A DNA stretch of 64,000 nt from Rhyacophila brunnea (lineage: Eukaryota; Arthropoda; Insecta; Trichoptera; Rhyacophilidae). Numbering within the stretch: position 1 is the stretch's first letter; each line of letters begins with the position of its first letter. The notes beneath the pieces were generated by a model, which was given only the letters and a program-made list of their open reading frames with translations, was not told the origin of the DNA and did no database searches. The DNA lies in contig JAGYXB010000825.1 in NCBI GenBank assembly GCA_022495005.1, positions 3,286,001 through 3,350,000 on the forward strand. The letters run 5' to 3'. Shown piece after piece: positions 10,235 through 20,962 of the stretch. The position numbers and the translations under genes are program-made.

Positions 10235-10890
10235 AGACCGCCCTGTCATTGGCCTTCTTTCCTTCTCAACACACTCAATCCCAATTCGAAGGCAAACCAA
10301 CATATACTTCGCATCCTGCACCTCCCCACACTCGCATGAGACATCCTCGCCGGTTAAGACACCCCACTTCTTGAGGTTTGTCTTGCACTTGTGACACCGA
10401 TTCTTAGTCTATTCAGTGCCTTCTAGACATCGAAGGGAAGTTCGTGTCTCAGCGAGGGTTCCTCTGTTGACTCTATCCAAGGATTGCAGAGTCTTTCTTT
10501 CCATTTCTGGATACGCCTCTCTTCTGGGAGGCAATCCACTTCCGTTGTCCTTTTAAGGAAGCTTTTTCTGGACTTGAGCCTTGAGGTCTCTGCTTGATGT
10601 CCATGGAGTGGGTGTCTGGGATCATGCAACATTTCGACATTTGCCGCTACTTCTCTTCGTATATCGGGAGGAGCTATGCCTATGATGGGGTATATTTTAT
10701 CAACGAGAGTCGGTCGCAGGCATCCCGATATGATGCGACCTGTCTTGTTGATTGATACATCCACATGTTTGGCATGCACAGATGCGCTCCATACTGGTGC
10801 CGCATATTCTGCGGCTGAGAATCATAGGCTTAAGGCATTCTAAACTAAGCTATATGTCTTGATTGCAGAAGAATGAATCGGTTTGCTAAT
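10235..10890 (-). pseudogene. LINE ORF2 C-terminal fragment (R1/jockey-group-like)
   Basis: The minus strand encodes a 118-codon open segment (10423-10779) reading MHAKHVDVSINKTGRIISGC, LRPTLVDKIYPIIGIAPPDI, RREVAANVEMLHDPRHPLHG and LKSRKSFLKRT. 'ISGCLRPT-----P-L-GIAPPDIRR' is a hallmark block downstream of the reverse transcriptase in several arthropod LINE clades. Beyond the stop at 10423 the homology continues in broken frames to about 10235 (NRLRIG-like, cysteine-rich end). The catalytic part is missing. A second fragment of the same family is at 58495-58650. Confidence 0.85.
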
Positions 10891-10894
10891 TTTG

Positions 10895-11690
10895 GCACAA
10901 TTTTTCTTTCTAAAATAATTCTACTTTCTTTCATAACTACGTAATGTGAAACCAACGTATTTACGATGTAGATACCTATGTAATTTCATTTCAGGTTTGT
11001 TTGAATAAACCATATATAATATATAATGTTTTCTTAGTACCGATGAAAGAATATTGAATTTCGAATAAGCGGTAATAAAACAAGCCTCTTTATGTATTGA
11101 GTATGTATAATATATCTACTTTATCGGTATAAAAGCACCAATAAGTAAGGCAACAACCCCTTTGGGGGTAAGTACCTACCCCACCAATACAACGTCATTA
11201 ATTCACTTAACATCGTATCTTTAATGGTAGGGTAGATTTCTAAGGGATGAATGCGAATATCTTAAAGGGAAAGCTCTCAAACTACCCCGCATTAAATAAT
11301 GATGAAGTTATAAGCTATAAACTCTTATTCTAAATAAGTTAAATAGAGCAAAGATGTTGCAGACGAACTTTCTTATATATGCAAATGAAGCTTTCGTATA
11401 TGAAGTTAAAGCTTATAAGAGGATATCAAGGCTACCAAATTAATGATTCAATAATTAACAAGTATTTTTTTCGATCTATCTTTTAAAAGTTGTAAGTCAC
11501 CCTTTGATCAGAAAAATATTTTTTGTTGAAATTTGATTTTACTAGTATTATCAAAATACCTACCTAAAATGCTTTCTGACAATCACATCCAAACGAATAT
11601 AAAATGTTGTTATATTGTACAGATAGTTTGCTTTAATTTTTTAAATTTCGAATTTATTGGTATTTAAAATAAATAATTACAAGATAAAAA
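10895..11690. other. Non-coding stretch
   Basis: Nothing recognised. A few short CA/GT-rich and poly-purine patches only. Confidence 0.35.
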
Positions 11691-11699
11691 GAACTTTTT

Positions 11700-12025
11700 A
11701 TGTAACCACGTTTTTAAATTTTCTGTTGAATCATATAAACTTGACTTGACTAGCTTAAACGATCAAAAAAATGTGTACTTGATAGAAATAATACTGAAAT
11801 GTCATATTGATTTCCATAGTAACGCACGTATATATTAATATTCAATTCTACTTAAAGATGGCTAAAAGTATTAAAAAATGCATTGGCACCGTGTTCTGAT
11901 ATATTCTAAAAATTTCAAATGTCTAGCTAGTCGGGAAGTTAGTTAAAAATCGATTGCAAGATTTGTACCAGACAAACAACCACCGGACAAATAAGAATAC
12001 GAGATAAGAAAAACGTTATGAAAAA
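11700..12025 (-). repeat. Dispersed repeat family A (ACCACGTTTTT), copy 1, internally deleted
   Basis: Minus strand blocks in order: AACGTTTTTCTTATCTCG, TTGTCCGGTGGTTGTTTGTC, CTTGCAATCGATTTTTAACT, AGAATATATCAGAACACGGT, TTAGCCATCTTTAAGTAGAA, then a jump to AATTTAAAAACGTGGTTACA and AAAAAGTTCTTTTTATCTTG. The + strand copies at 22236-22740, 46717-47215 and 48290-48745 have the same order plus a middle section absent here. No coding capacity. ACCACGTTTTT and AAAAACGTGGT lie near opposite ends in inverted form. Confidence 0.75.
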
Positions 12026-12029
12026 TGAA

Positions 12030-12545
12030 TGGTTTTTACTCTCTGTACTTTAAGTTTTTTTTGACAACCATAGTTTTTCACAGCATATCTATTTAAAATG
12101 AGCCTCACATGTATGGTCTGAATGTAGCAATAACGTTGTAGTATGTATAAGTCTAAGAACTGGTTTTTATATATTAATTATTCATCATTATTTAGTTAGA
12201 TAACCAATCACGTACATCTGTAAAAATAATTTAAAAATAAGTAACCATTCAACAAAAATAGAATGCGTTCTCATACAAAACACCCATCAAAAATCAGATG
12301 CTCTCCACTATAATACATGTTAGTAACGAATAATTATTAGTGAAATGTTTCCCTATCTCGACAAATAGATCGATGGCATATTGTTTACATTACTATCTAG
12401 AAACCACCGCAAAGAAACTATTAAATGTTAATTAATTAGAATTTTAATTCGAATCAATCAATAGCATTTTTTTTTTTTAAATTGATAGTTAAAAATGTGT
12501 ATTTGTCCGGCAAAATTATTCAGATTCAAACTATAATTAGAAATG
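12030..12545. other. Non-coding stretch
   Basis: A+T-rich, with a T-run at 12470-12478. Nothing recognised. Confidence 0.35.
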
Positions 12546-12549
12546 TACT

Positions 12550-12725
12550 ATTTTTTTATTACTTACTTACTTCACCCTGTCATGCTCCAGTGTTAGGGCA
12601 TATTGCAAGTACAAGGTCGCACCACTTTCTTCGGTTTATCAAACCCTTCTTGCGACTCCCGCGATGTGAGATCTGCAGCGTGTAGATCGCTTTTGTAGCA
12701 CCAGTGTGAGTAAAGGTCCGTCACG
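12550..12725 (-). repeat. Dispersed repeat family I, copy 1
   Basis: A GC-richer island whose minus strand carries CACTGGTGCTACAAAAGC next to CGATCTACACGCTGCAG. A related segment (TGGTGCTACAAAAGCTACGC) is at 50870-51080 on the + strand. It may be an old LINE 3' region, but no protein homology is convincing. Confidence 0.4.
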
Positions 12726-12729
12726 GCGA

Positions 12730-13425
12730 CAGACTTTATAAAAAATATATTTTATATTAGATATCTATTATAATTATATATTAAGCTATATAATTTCATA
12801 ATATTCATTTCAGTAAATAATAGTTATCCACATTTCACATGGGATTTAATCTCATTCAACTTATGTAATTGACACTTCAAATGAAGAGAGATTTAAACGA
12901 TTGTTGAGAAACGCTGTTTCAAGGGTTCTCAGTTAGCACCCCAAATCCTTTGACTCGGTAGAAGGCTTTTTGTTGGCAAGTCAAAGACACTTAGGGTAAT
13001 AAATAGTTCAAGGATGAATTGTTTCCTGAACCCCCTTCAATTGTGAGAAATATATAACCAGCGTCGAATAGGCTGCCTCAATGAAAATTTTACACATCTA
13101 CGTGATACTTTCGAAGGAATACGAGAAATACGTATTTTCACCAGCTTGTGTAGGTACATACATAATAATAATAATATATTATGTTACTTTATTTATAACA
13201 CCATCATAAGTTTTTTTTTATAAATTTAAATGTTTTTATTCAGCAAGCGTAAACAATAATTTTTACTTATGTATGTCACTATGCCTTGATCATTTTCGTT
13301 ATTCAAATTGAAATTTATTTAATTATACTTAGTGAACTTTACAAATTATAAATATTTAAACCGTCCATAACTGATATTTAAAAACAACTAAATAGTATTA
13401 AAATAGTATAAAGAACAAATAAATG
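12730..13425. other. Non-coding stretch
   Basis: No coding or repeat signature recognised apart from short (AAT)n near 13165. Confidence 0.35.
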
Positions 13426-13429
13426 TATA

Positions 13430-13652
13430 ATAAACCATTTCTTTTATTCAACGAATAATTCACAAGATTTTAAGAATGTAACATTCCATATAGGTATTGA
13501 ACATACATGACTTAAAAACATCTCAGATATAATATACCCACTAGAAAAAAATCATATTTGAAAAAATACATGACGCTGATATCACGCCAACTGTGCATTA
13601 ACCAATTATGCTACGAGCCTCCTATTTAAATGCGAAAATTTAAACCAGTAGG
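13430..13652 (-). repeat. tRNA-like repeat family B, copy interrupted by mariner
   Basis: Carries TTTATTCAACGAATAATTCA, CACAAGATTTTAAGAATGTA and TTGAACATACATGACTTAAA, the junction between the tail of one family-B unit and the head of the next, as at 53270-53340. A diverged tRNA-like part (13560-13625) follows, and the mariner element lies at its right edge. Confidence 0.55.
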
Positions 13653-13654
13653 TA

Positions 13655-14947
13655 CGAGGGTGGGTCAATAATTCCTTAGAAAAAAGCATTAAAACAGTTT
13701 TTATTTTTGTATTTTTTTTTTTATTTCTCAACATAATCTCCTTGGAGCTCAATACACTTGGTAAGACGTTTCTCAATTTTTTTTAAGCCGTCAGAAAAAT
13801 AAGTTTTCGGAAGGTCCTCAAAATAAGCATTTGTCCGATCGATGACTTCTTCGTTTGAAAAAAAACGTTGTCCACTTAGCCATTTTTTTAAGTTTGGGAA
13901 AAGGAAAAAGTCACTGGGGGCTAAATCTGGCGAATACGGTGGGTGATCGACCAATTCGAACTTCAATTCTTCAATTTCAGCCATTGATCGTAAACATGTG
14001 TGAACACGGGCATTGTCCTGATGAAGAGGATTTTTTTCCTGTTTAAATGAGGCCGTTTTTCTTCAATTTTGTTTTTTAGCTGGTCCAATAAAGATGCATA
14101 ATAATCCCCTGTTATTGTTTTTCCTTTTTCCAAATAGTCAACGAAAATAATTTCACGTGCATCCCAAAATACAGTAGCCATAACCTTACCAGCTGATTTT
14201 ACGGTTTCGCCTTCTTTGGACATGGTTCGCCTTTCGCAATCCACTGTTTTGACTGTTCTTTCGTCTCGGGAGTATAGTGGTGTATCCATGTTTCATCTAC
14301 AGTCACAAAGCGACGAAAAAATTCATCCGGATTGCGTTGCATGAGCGACAACAGTGCTTTAGAGGCCACCACCCTATTGCGTTTATTGTCGACTGTGAGC
14401 AAACGCGGCACCCATCTTGCAGAAACTTTTTTCATGCCCAATTTGTCATGTAAAATAGAAATGACGCTACCTTTTGAGATCCCTGTAACCTCAATTATCT
14501 CACTCAACTTTAATCTTCGGTCACTTAACACCATATCGTGGATTTTATTGATCATTTCTGGTGTAGTCACCTCTACAGGACGTCCTGAGCGTGGTTCATC
14601 CTTTGTTGATGTACGACCACGTTTAAATTCATTTAACCAGTTATAAATAGTTGCAAGTGAAGGAGCAGATATGCCGTGAACTAAATCCAACTCATTTTTT
14701 ATTTCCTTTGCTGTTAACCCTTTTATATTAAAATGTTTAATAACATCTCTAAACTCAATTTTCTCCATTTTTGTAAACAAGCAAATTTTTTTTTTAAATG
14801 TACGAAAATAAAAAACAACAACCCGACCAATCTGATTGAAACTTCGCAGCATACTGAATCGGTAGTGCCGCTGCATGAAAACAAACCGCTTATAGTACTA
14901 GTCGCGCCACCTGTCGGCTTTTCTAAGGACTTATTGACCCACCCTCG
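13655..14947 (-). mobile_element. mariner transposon, full length, TA target duplication
   Basis: The 1,293-bp element is bounded by inverted repeats of about 30 bases: the left end is CGAGGGTGGGTCAATAATTC and the complement of the right end is CGAGGGTGGGTCAATAAGTC; both continue CTTAGAAAA. A TA dinucleotide lies immediately outside each end (13653-13654 and 14948-14949), as expected for Tc1/mariner. It carries one transposase reading region on the minus strand. It is inserted beside a family-B repeat and is therefore younger than that copy. Confidence 0.96.
13721..14768 (-). pseudogene. mariner transposase, inactivated by two frameshifts
   Basis: The protein would cut and join the element ends. 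The start is the ATG at 14766-14768 (MEKIEF), because the helix-turn-helix region begins there (about residues 5-60, with GISAPSLATIYNWLNEF). The WVPRLL motif is near residue 119 and the first catalytic Asp near residue 158 (FVTVDETW). The frame is lost near 14200, where a base appears missing in an AAA run after PKKAK, and shifts again in a 7-base A run (14031-14037) just before the second catalytic Asp (HQDN). The third Asp, in PPYSPDLAPSDFF, lies 34 residues later, so the mariner D,D34D spacing is kept. The end is GDYVEK and stop. The total span (about 349 codons) matches a normal mariner transposase. All catalytic residues survive, so it looks like recent decay. Confidence 0.95.
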
Positions 14948-14949
14948 TA

Positions 14950-17100
14950 TATATAGTAGGTAATTAAAATCGATAATCAATAATAACGCAAACATTTCAC
15001 GTATGACCTATAAATAAAAAGGATTTCAAGTTAGGTACACATTTACTTTTTTATAAAAATTGATGTTTTTTTAAATAAATATAAAAAAATATTAAAACGA
15101 TGAATTAGTCAAAAATCTAAACATTAAAAAATTGAAAACCTAATAAAATAAATTTTAATAATAAATATGACCATAAAATATAATGAAATAATAAGATGGG
15201 ACCCTGCAACAAATTCCCATTTTTTTTTACAATAATACAATAAAGTTTATCTTTGACTTAAAAAAATCTTTTTAATGTTTTCAGATACATATTTATTAAT
15301 TAATACAGTTGAAATTGTAAATTATCAAAAAAATATCTCAAATTGCAAGCTTCGTATTTATCCGCTAAGGGCCTCTGTTGGTATAAGGATCCCCCTTAAT
15401 TAAAGTTAATAACTGTAATATTAAAAATATTAATTTATATTGTACAGTTTTCATACGTTTATCATTGTAAGTTAATTATAAACTCACTTATATTTTGCTA
15501 AGCTGTATTTAGTCATCGTTATAGGTTATTGAATACTTTGAAATATTATGTTGTATTACAAATAAGTACCTATGTATTTCGTTCATGGTAAATTGTGCCA
15601 GTCTGTTTATTTTGATTTTTTTTATTCTAAAACTTTAAATTTTTTTCATGCCAAACGTGTACCCTAAAATGTTATAAAACTTTGTAATATATTGAATATT
15701 AACATTTAATTATTATTAAACCTGATCATTAATTGATTACTGCCACATAGCTGAATATATTGAAATGAATTTATGCTAAGTGACATTTTTCTTCGTAATG
15801 GCAAGAATTAAAAATCGCCCGGTCAAGTGGGAAAGTGTTAACCACGGCAGTAATTACGGCAGATAAATTTTCCCGCGTCTGCATTCTCGTTTTGTGGAAA
15901 ATCCCAACACTTTTCGTCTTTCTGCGAGGCATTTTCACGACATTTGACCTATGACAACAAAATTATCGTAATTTCCACAAAGCCATGTCATTTAAAATTT
16001 GTACATTATTAGACATAACTATATCACAATATAACATATTATATAATATATCACATCAATTTTAGACGTAGTCATTTTAATGTTATCGCTGACGTTATAG
16101 ATAATAATTTTGCTGTCTTCAAAATACCCAATTGCAGTACATCCTTGATATTTACTGACGCTGTATATTATGCAGTTTATCTATTGTATACCTTCATTAA
16201 GGGCGGAAATGCTCAGCGTTGGTCAAAATGGAGCTTTTATTGCATTTTAAAAGCATGATCCTGGACATTTCTTAAACGTTGTAGATAATCTATTTATATA
16301 ATTTTGAAGCCTTATTATCCTTTATATTTATTTTAAACATTTGATGACTTCATAAAGTATTTTTATTAAGACACAAATTATACTAATGGTTTTATAAATG
16401 CTTTTAAAAATTAATAAATATAAAAAATCTTTCTATATGATTTGAACACCTATCTTTCGATCCTGAAAAGGAAACTTTTGTGTCTTTGAATATCTTCAAT
16501 ATTTCCGACGTAGTGCATGCTTAATTACCTCTCCTTCATGTGTGAGATGATAACATGGAGATCACCGTTATCACGTGCCATCTTCTCAAAAGTATGACCT
16601 ACTTTATAGTGTATTTGGTATTTTTTTGCGATATATCAACAGATTTATCAGACTAATTTGATTGTATATTTATTGACCCTTATTATATGAATGAATAACG
16701 TACATTACTATTGTAATGCTATTTTTAGATTTATTGCTATGGCAGAGAGTCACGTCAAAATATACTTGAACCATAAATCTTGACGTAGAGGTTTTATTAT
16801 TGTTGATTTTACGCCACGTGATATCATATAGAATCTAGATTATACACAGTGCATCCGAGAAAATAAATAAAAAAATCATACCCATCTAAGTAAAACATAA
16901 TAATATCGTATTGGCGTTATGGACTTACGTATGAGTTTAGATGTTTTTGATTCCCAGGATTCTAGCAACAGTTATTCTGTGACAAAGTTATAACATCATT
17001 TTTGTTAGAAAAGCTTATGATAAGTATTTTTGTCAAAATCGATAAAAGTTGTATCTCAAGTTACTCTAATATAATATTGCAAATTATGACATTATTTTAT
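14950..17100. other. A+T-rich non-coding stretch with one GC-richer patch
   Basis: No gene recognised in 2.1 kb. The patch at 15795-15960 (CGCCCGGTCAAGTGGGAAAG, CACGGCAGTAATTACGGCAG, TTTTCCCGCGTCTGCATTC) is clearly less A+T-rich than its surroundings, has no repeat partner in the window and no long ORF. It could be a conserved regulatory element, but this is inference. Confidence 0.35.
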
Positions 17101-17104
17101 ATGA

Positions 17105-17190
17105 AAACCCATTCACTGCGGACTTAATTATTATTTAATTACCACATTTAAATAAAATACTAATTATATCGAATTGCCATTTGATAGGCA
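17105..17190 (-). repeat. Dispersed repeat family E, copy 2
   Basis: AACCCATTCACTGCGGACTT, then TTTAATTACCACATTTAAA, then a TATCGAATTGCC block: the inverse of the arrangement at 886-1065 and 38985-39075, and nearly identical at the left edge to 31055-31140. Confidence 0.65.
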
Positions 17191-17394
17191 ACGTACCAGT
17201 TACCAGATAGTATGCTCATCTATCTGTAATTATTAAATATAGAATAATGTTATATCAGTAATGAAAAACATCTTAACAAATAGGTAGTATAATATTTTAG
17301 ATTTTGCCAGCAAAAATAAAGTTAAGATATATTAAATCAGTACCTTCATACGATTTACTTACGTATTTATTTCTAATTCCCATAGACCAATGTT

Positions 17395-17545
17395 TTATTT
17401 ATTTATTTATTTGAAAAAGACACGTTGAGTACATAACAAATTATTAATTCAGGACGTTCACAAGATGACATTTAAAATAAAAAGTAACCAGTTAGAGAAA
17501 AAACAAAGTAGAGAAAAAAAACAAAGCCAAAACAAAATATACTTC
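17395..17545 (-). repeat. LINE 3' tail fragment
   Basis: On the + strand: (TTTA)n, then GAAAAAGACACGTTGAGTAC, CAAATTATTAATTCAGGACG and TTCACAAGATGACATTT. This is the inverse of a CR1/jockey-type LINE tail and is very similar to 54335-54420. No coding part is preserved. Confidence 0.7.
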
Positions 17546-17549
17546 TAAT

Positions 17550-18115
17550 TCCAATACGTACTGTGACATCTTTTGCTACACAGGATAGTTTCGAGAATTT
17601 AAGTTCTTTTTTTTTTAAATTTAATCATGTAGCAGAACGACTTCGAAAAGTGACCCACAGATGATGACGCTGCCCATTGACTGGATATCGCAAGCGCTAT
17701 GTAGACGGATTATAATTTAACCTTATGTTAACTTCGTAATTTTTATCTCAGTTTTACAGCCAGCCAGCTTAGTCTGATTATCTCTGACGCTTTTGATCAT
17801 ACAGGTCTTCTATTTTGAAACTAAACACCTTACACTATCCAGATTTGTTTCCGGTGTTAATTGTGGTCATCTAGTTGTCAAATGCGATACCTACCCGAAC
17901 TGAGCTAATTCTTTGGCAAGTTTACCTGGTCGAGCGAGTCATCTCATATTGTTGTATACCGTTTGAAGACAATATTCTCTGTTATTGTTGATTAATCTCT
18001 CTGAACTCTGAATAAACACTTAAAAAATACTTAAGCCGGAAGTGTTTCTATTTTATAAATAAACCATCCTATAATCGTAAAAAATTCTAATAGCTTCAAG
18101 CAATATTCAACATAA
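17550..18115. other. Non-coding stretch
   Basis: Nothing recognised; possibly diverged LINE 3' untranslated sequence continuing from the tail at 17395. Confidence 0.3.
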
Positions 18116-18117
18116 TC

Positions 18118-18630
18118 TTAGGTATGCTTACATACTGCAGTCTTCAATTTAAAAGAGATCTTTATTTAGCTACGTATTTTTTCGACTATAAATGAGGTAA
18201 ATTCGAGGTATAAATGAAAATTTTGCATTTTGGGCAGTGTTGACCTGTGTATCCCAGATAACTATCCTAGAAATAGAGAGCATCAGTTGTTCATTCTCCC
18301 AAGATGCATAACCAACCTGCCACTGGTAATGCCAATTGGAAGGGCTATAACTATGTTCAACCAAATTGCTTCGGGTGTTGATATATTTCACATACGTGAG
18401 GATGAGTATAGGTGGACGTTGTTTTATAAATTCTTAAAATAGGGTCTGCTCAACTCATCCGGTGTACTTCCTTGTACCTACTGTTTAATAACTTAATACT
18501 GATCTAACTCTGTTTTATGTAATACTGTTAATAATATTTCTTTGTTTCTAAATGTCATGTTGTGAACGTCTTAAATTAATAATTTGTAATGTTCAATATA
18601 TGTAAAAAAAAAAAAAAAAAAAAAAATTAA
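18118..18630 (+). pseudogene. CR1/jockey-type LINE, 5'-truncated copy with poly-A
   Basis: Starts in the same C-terminal coding region as 30030-30895 (TGCTTACATACTGCAGTCTT; coding for CSLQF and LGSVDLCIPDNYPRN in broken frames), runs through the shared 3' untranslated region (CATCCGGTGTACTTCC) and the tail ATGTCATGTTGTGAACGTCT, and ends in an A-run of more than 20 at 18604. Frameshifts and stops make it non-functional. Confidence 0.85.
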
Positions 18631-18639
18631 AAAAATAAT

Positions 18640-19095
18640 ATAGAATATATATAGATAAAATATATGTTTAAAATTGCTCTACAATTCGGTATGGATCATC
18701 CATCTGCTGTCAAGGTTTCTTAATTGATTTCTACGATTAATCGTCCTTAGCCATTTGTATTAGCATTGCATTGGAACCAAACACACATCGAAAAACAGTA
18801 GGTGTAAGAAATTTGATCCATATGAGAGATTCGTACCCGCGGGCCTACGCATTTAGATGCGTGCTGTCTGTCAGCTATTCCACAGCCAGATCGTATGTTT
18901 TTATTGTAATTTACATATTTAATTCCAACGCGTAATGTAGATACTTACCAGATAATTCTTATCACATTATGACCTGTATTTAATTAAAAAAAAGAAAGAA
19001 AAACAAAAAAAAAATAAACCCTGACGTCTAAAATTATTTAGCATGGAAACATGCTTTGCCTACTGATACTCTGAATGCTGGTTGTCCAAATTCGA
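18640..19095. other. Non-coding stretch with a possible weak tRNA-like segment
   Basis: 18830-18895 has, on the minus strand, a B-box-like GGGTACGAATC and a possible D-arm-like GGAATAGCTGACAGAC. It is too degenerate to call a tRNA or SINE. The rest shows nothing. Confidence 0.3.
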
Positions 19096-19099
19096 AAGA

Positions 19100-19245
19100 A
19101 AATTAAATAAAATAAATTGATGGGCGCGGGTTTACACGTCATTCCCGAAGCGACGTTCGCGGCCGACTGGAGTCTCTAGCGGCCGCGCTACTTTTGTGAC
19201 TTAATTTTGTGTTACGCCTGTGCGATCTTTTGTAATGAATCCGCC
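19100..19245. other. CpG- and GC-rich island with short hairpin
   Basis: An isolated GC-rich stretch in A+T-rich DNA. GCGGCCG (near 19159) and CGGCCGC (near 19179) form a perfect 7-bp inverted repeat around a 13-base loop. There is no long ORF and no repeat partner here. It might be a regulatory element, an unspliced exon edge or a repeat end. Confidence 0.35.
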
Positions 19246-19249
19246 CGGG

Positions 19250-19715
19250 AGGTCAAGCTAAAAAATATATTAAAGATACTTAAAATATTTTGCAAAACCA
19301 CGCCCCAACCAACTTTACTATTTAAATAATTGAACAATTGTCACTGGGACAGAGCCGGCATTGGCGGTATTATCACGTAAGACCCAAAACCATATTGCCA
19401 ATTAAAACTATTTAATGCCAATGTAAACATAATTTCTGTAGAAGTTATCCCGGATTTATGGGTAATCAAATCAACCAGAGTGAATGAGTCGGAATTTCAC
19501 AAATTAAATTTTGATGGCCCAATTAGTTTGACTAGAGTTATTATAAGATTAATTAATGTAAAATGTTACCTATGTTATACTATGACATTAATATGTATAG
19601 TAAGTATAAAAAGAAGTTTTAATATGTTTGACATTTATAAACTTAATTATGAAGTATGTTTAGATTTGTACTGTTTATTAAATTATATTTTATCATCAGC
19701 TGTCATTGATCCATT
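19250..19715. other. Non-coding stretch
   Basis: The 95-codon + ORF at 19480-19767 is low-complexity, lacks a known motif and overlaps a repeat (family J) at its end, so it is not called as a gene. Confidence 0.35.
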
Positions 19716-19719
19716 GATA

Positions 19720-19860
19720 AACGAAGGTCTACCCTTGCTCTTTCCCAGCGGCGAAGGGTGGAGGTAGACTATTAATATCTGACATAAATAGTGCATAATT
19801 AACTTTTTCAGTCAATGGTATTTGTTTTCATTGAACCAAGATTACAATGTGTAGATTGAA
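19720..19860 (+). repeat. Dispersed repeat family J, copy 1
   Basis: GCGAAGGGTGGAGGTAGACT, ATCTGACATAAATAGTGCA and a CATTGAACCAAGATTACAAT block recur at 51490-51600 (same strand) and inverted at 51985-52100. Non-coding. Confidence 0.6.
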
Positions 19861-19964
19861 CCAAGAGTATTATGCCACCATACTCTTAAATCCCAATTTT
19901 ATTGCATCCGTTTTGAATTAGCTTTATTTCGTATTATTTTTTTTAAGTATTTATAATTTTAATT

Positions 19965-20035
19965 TTTATTTTTGTAAGTTCTCTATGGTTCTCTCTCCTA
20001 TAAGCACAGTTTATTAAAGAAATCAATTTAATCTC
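19965..20035 (-). repeat. Dispersed repeat family D, tail fragment
   Basis: GTTCTCTATGGTTCTCTCTC, CTATAAGCACAGTTTATTAA matches the inverse of the family-D end at 49480-49545 and the pieces at 42180-42245 and 43860-43940. Confidence 0.45.
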
Positions 20036-20204
20036 AATGATAGCAAACTCGAGCAAGTGGTAACCTCATTCTTGGTTTGAAACATTCCCTGTCTTTAAAA
20101 TATGCTAATGTTTTACATCCAAATGAAGAGTAAGTGTGATTTAAATCAAAATTTTCAAAATTATTTTATTGAGATTTGCTTTCCTTTATACATCCAAAAC
20201 TTTC

Positions 20205-20500
20205 TAAATAACTATATATAATATACATAATTTTGAAAAACACTTTCTGAGAAAATATATTATAACCAATAGAAAAAATCTTTTTGAAAAAAGTAAACTA
20301 CCTGGCAGGGAATCGAACCCTGCATCTCCTGGGTTTACGCCCCGCCCATCGCATTTACCTCTATGCTACGCAGTGACATACTAATTGCGACAAATTTTAA
20401 CTATTGGCCTTTTTAATACCTACTCATCAGCGTTCTTCTAAACAGAATGGTGCATTCTTAAATCTTGTGAATTATTCGTTGAATAATAGAAATAGTTAAT
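20205..20500 (-). repeat. tRNA-like repeat family B, copy 2
   Basis: On the minus strand the tRNA-like core reads from CATAGAGGTAAATGCGATGG through GGGTTCGATTCCCTGCC, an excellent B box, preceded by CAATAGTTAAAATTTGTCGC-type sequence and followed by TTCTATTGGTTATAATATA and CTCAGAAAGTGTTTTTC. The tRNA-like part is the least decayed of the family, but its acceptor ends do not pair and it is not a working tRNA gene. Confidence 0.75.
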
Positions 20501-20504
20501 TATA

Positions 20505-20960
20505 AACTATATATCAGTTCTATAATCTTCGATTTTTAGTTCAGCCAATTTTTCAGTATGAATTATATTTAAATTTTAAAACTTTCGCGCGTTTACTAAA
20601 TTATCAACTGAGAATAGGAGCCTAATTTAAATGATTGGTTGTTCAAATTAACGTACCTCATCTCGATAGAAATTATTGATTCTAGAAAATTCGATACGTC
20701 TTGTTTCAGTAGTGGTACTACATACGCCTCATTCTGCATTCGCGGAAGGCTCAATTATGCAAATTCTTTCGCAAGTTTGCCATTTTAACTTTCCCAACGG
20801 AGAATTTAAAAAGTTTTTGCGCGACCGGAGGCCAACAGCTTACAAATCTGCCGACATTAACTACTAACTATTGTGAATTTACGGAAATTGCGAACTATCA
20901 GAGACGTTCACGACAACCATTTTCTCTTAAAATAATACCTAACCATATTACTATCTTATA
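20505..20960. other. Non-coding stretch
   Basis: No gene or repeat recognised. The 63-codon + ORF at 20676-20867 has no known motif. Confidence 0.35.
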
Positions 20961-20962
20961 TA

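Noticed and set aside
14332..14646. 104-codon + ORF
   Set aside because: Opposite-strand shadow of the mariner transposase.
19480..19767. 95-codon + ORF
   Set aside because: Low-complexity, A+T-driven composition, no motif, and its end overlaps dispersed repeat J.
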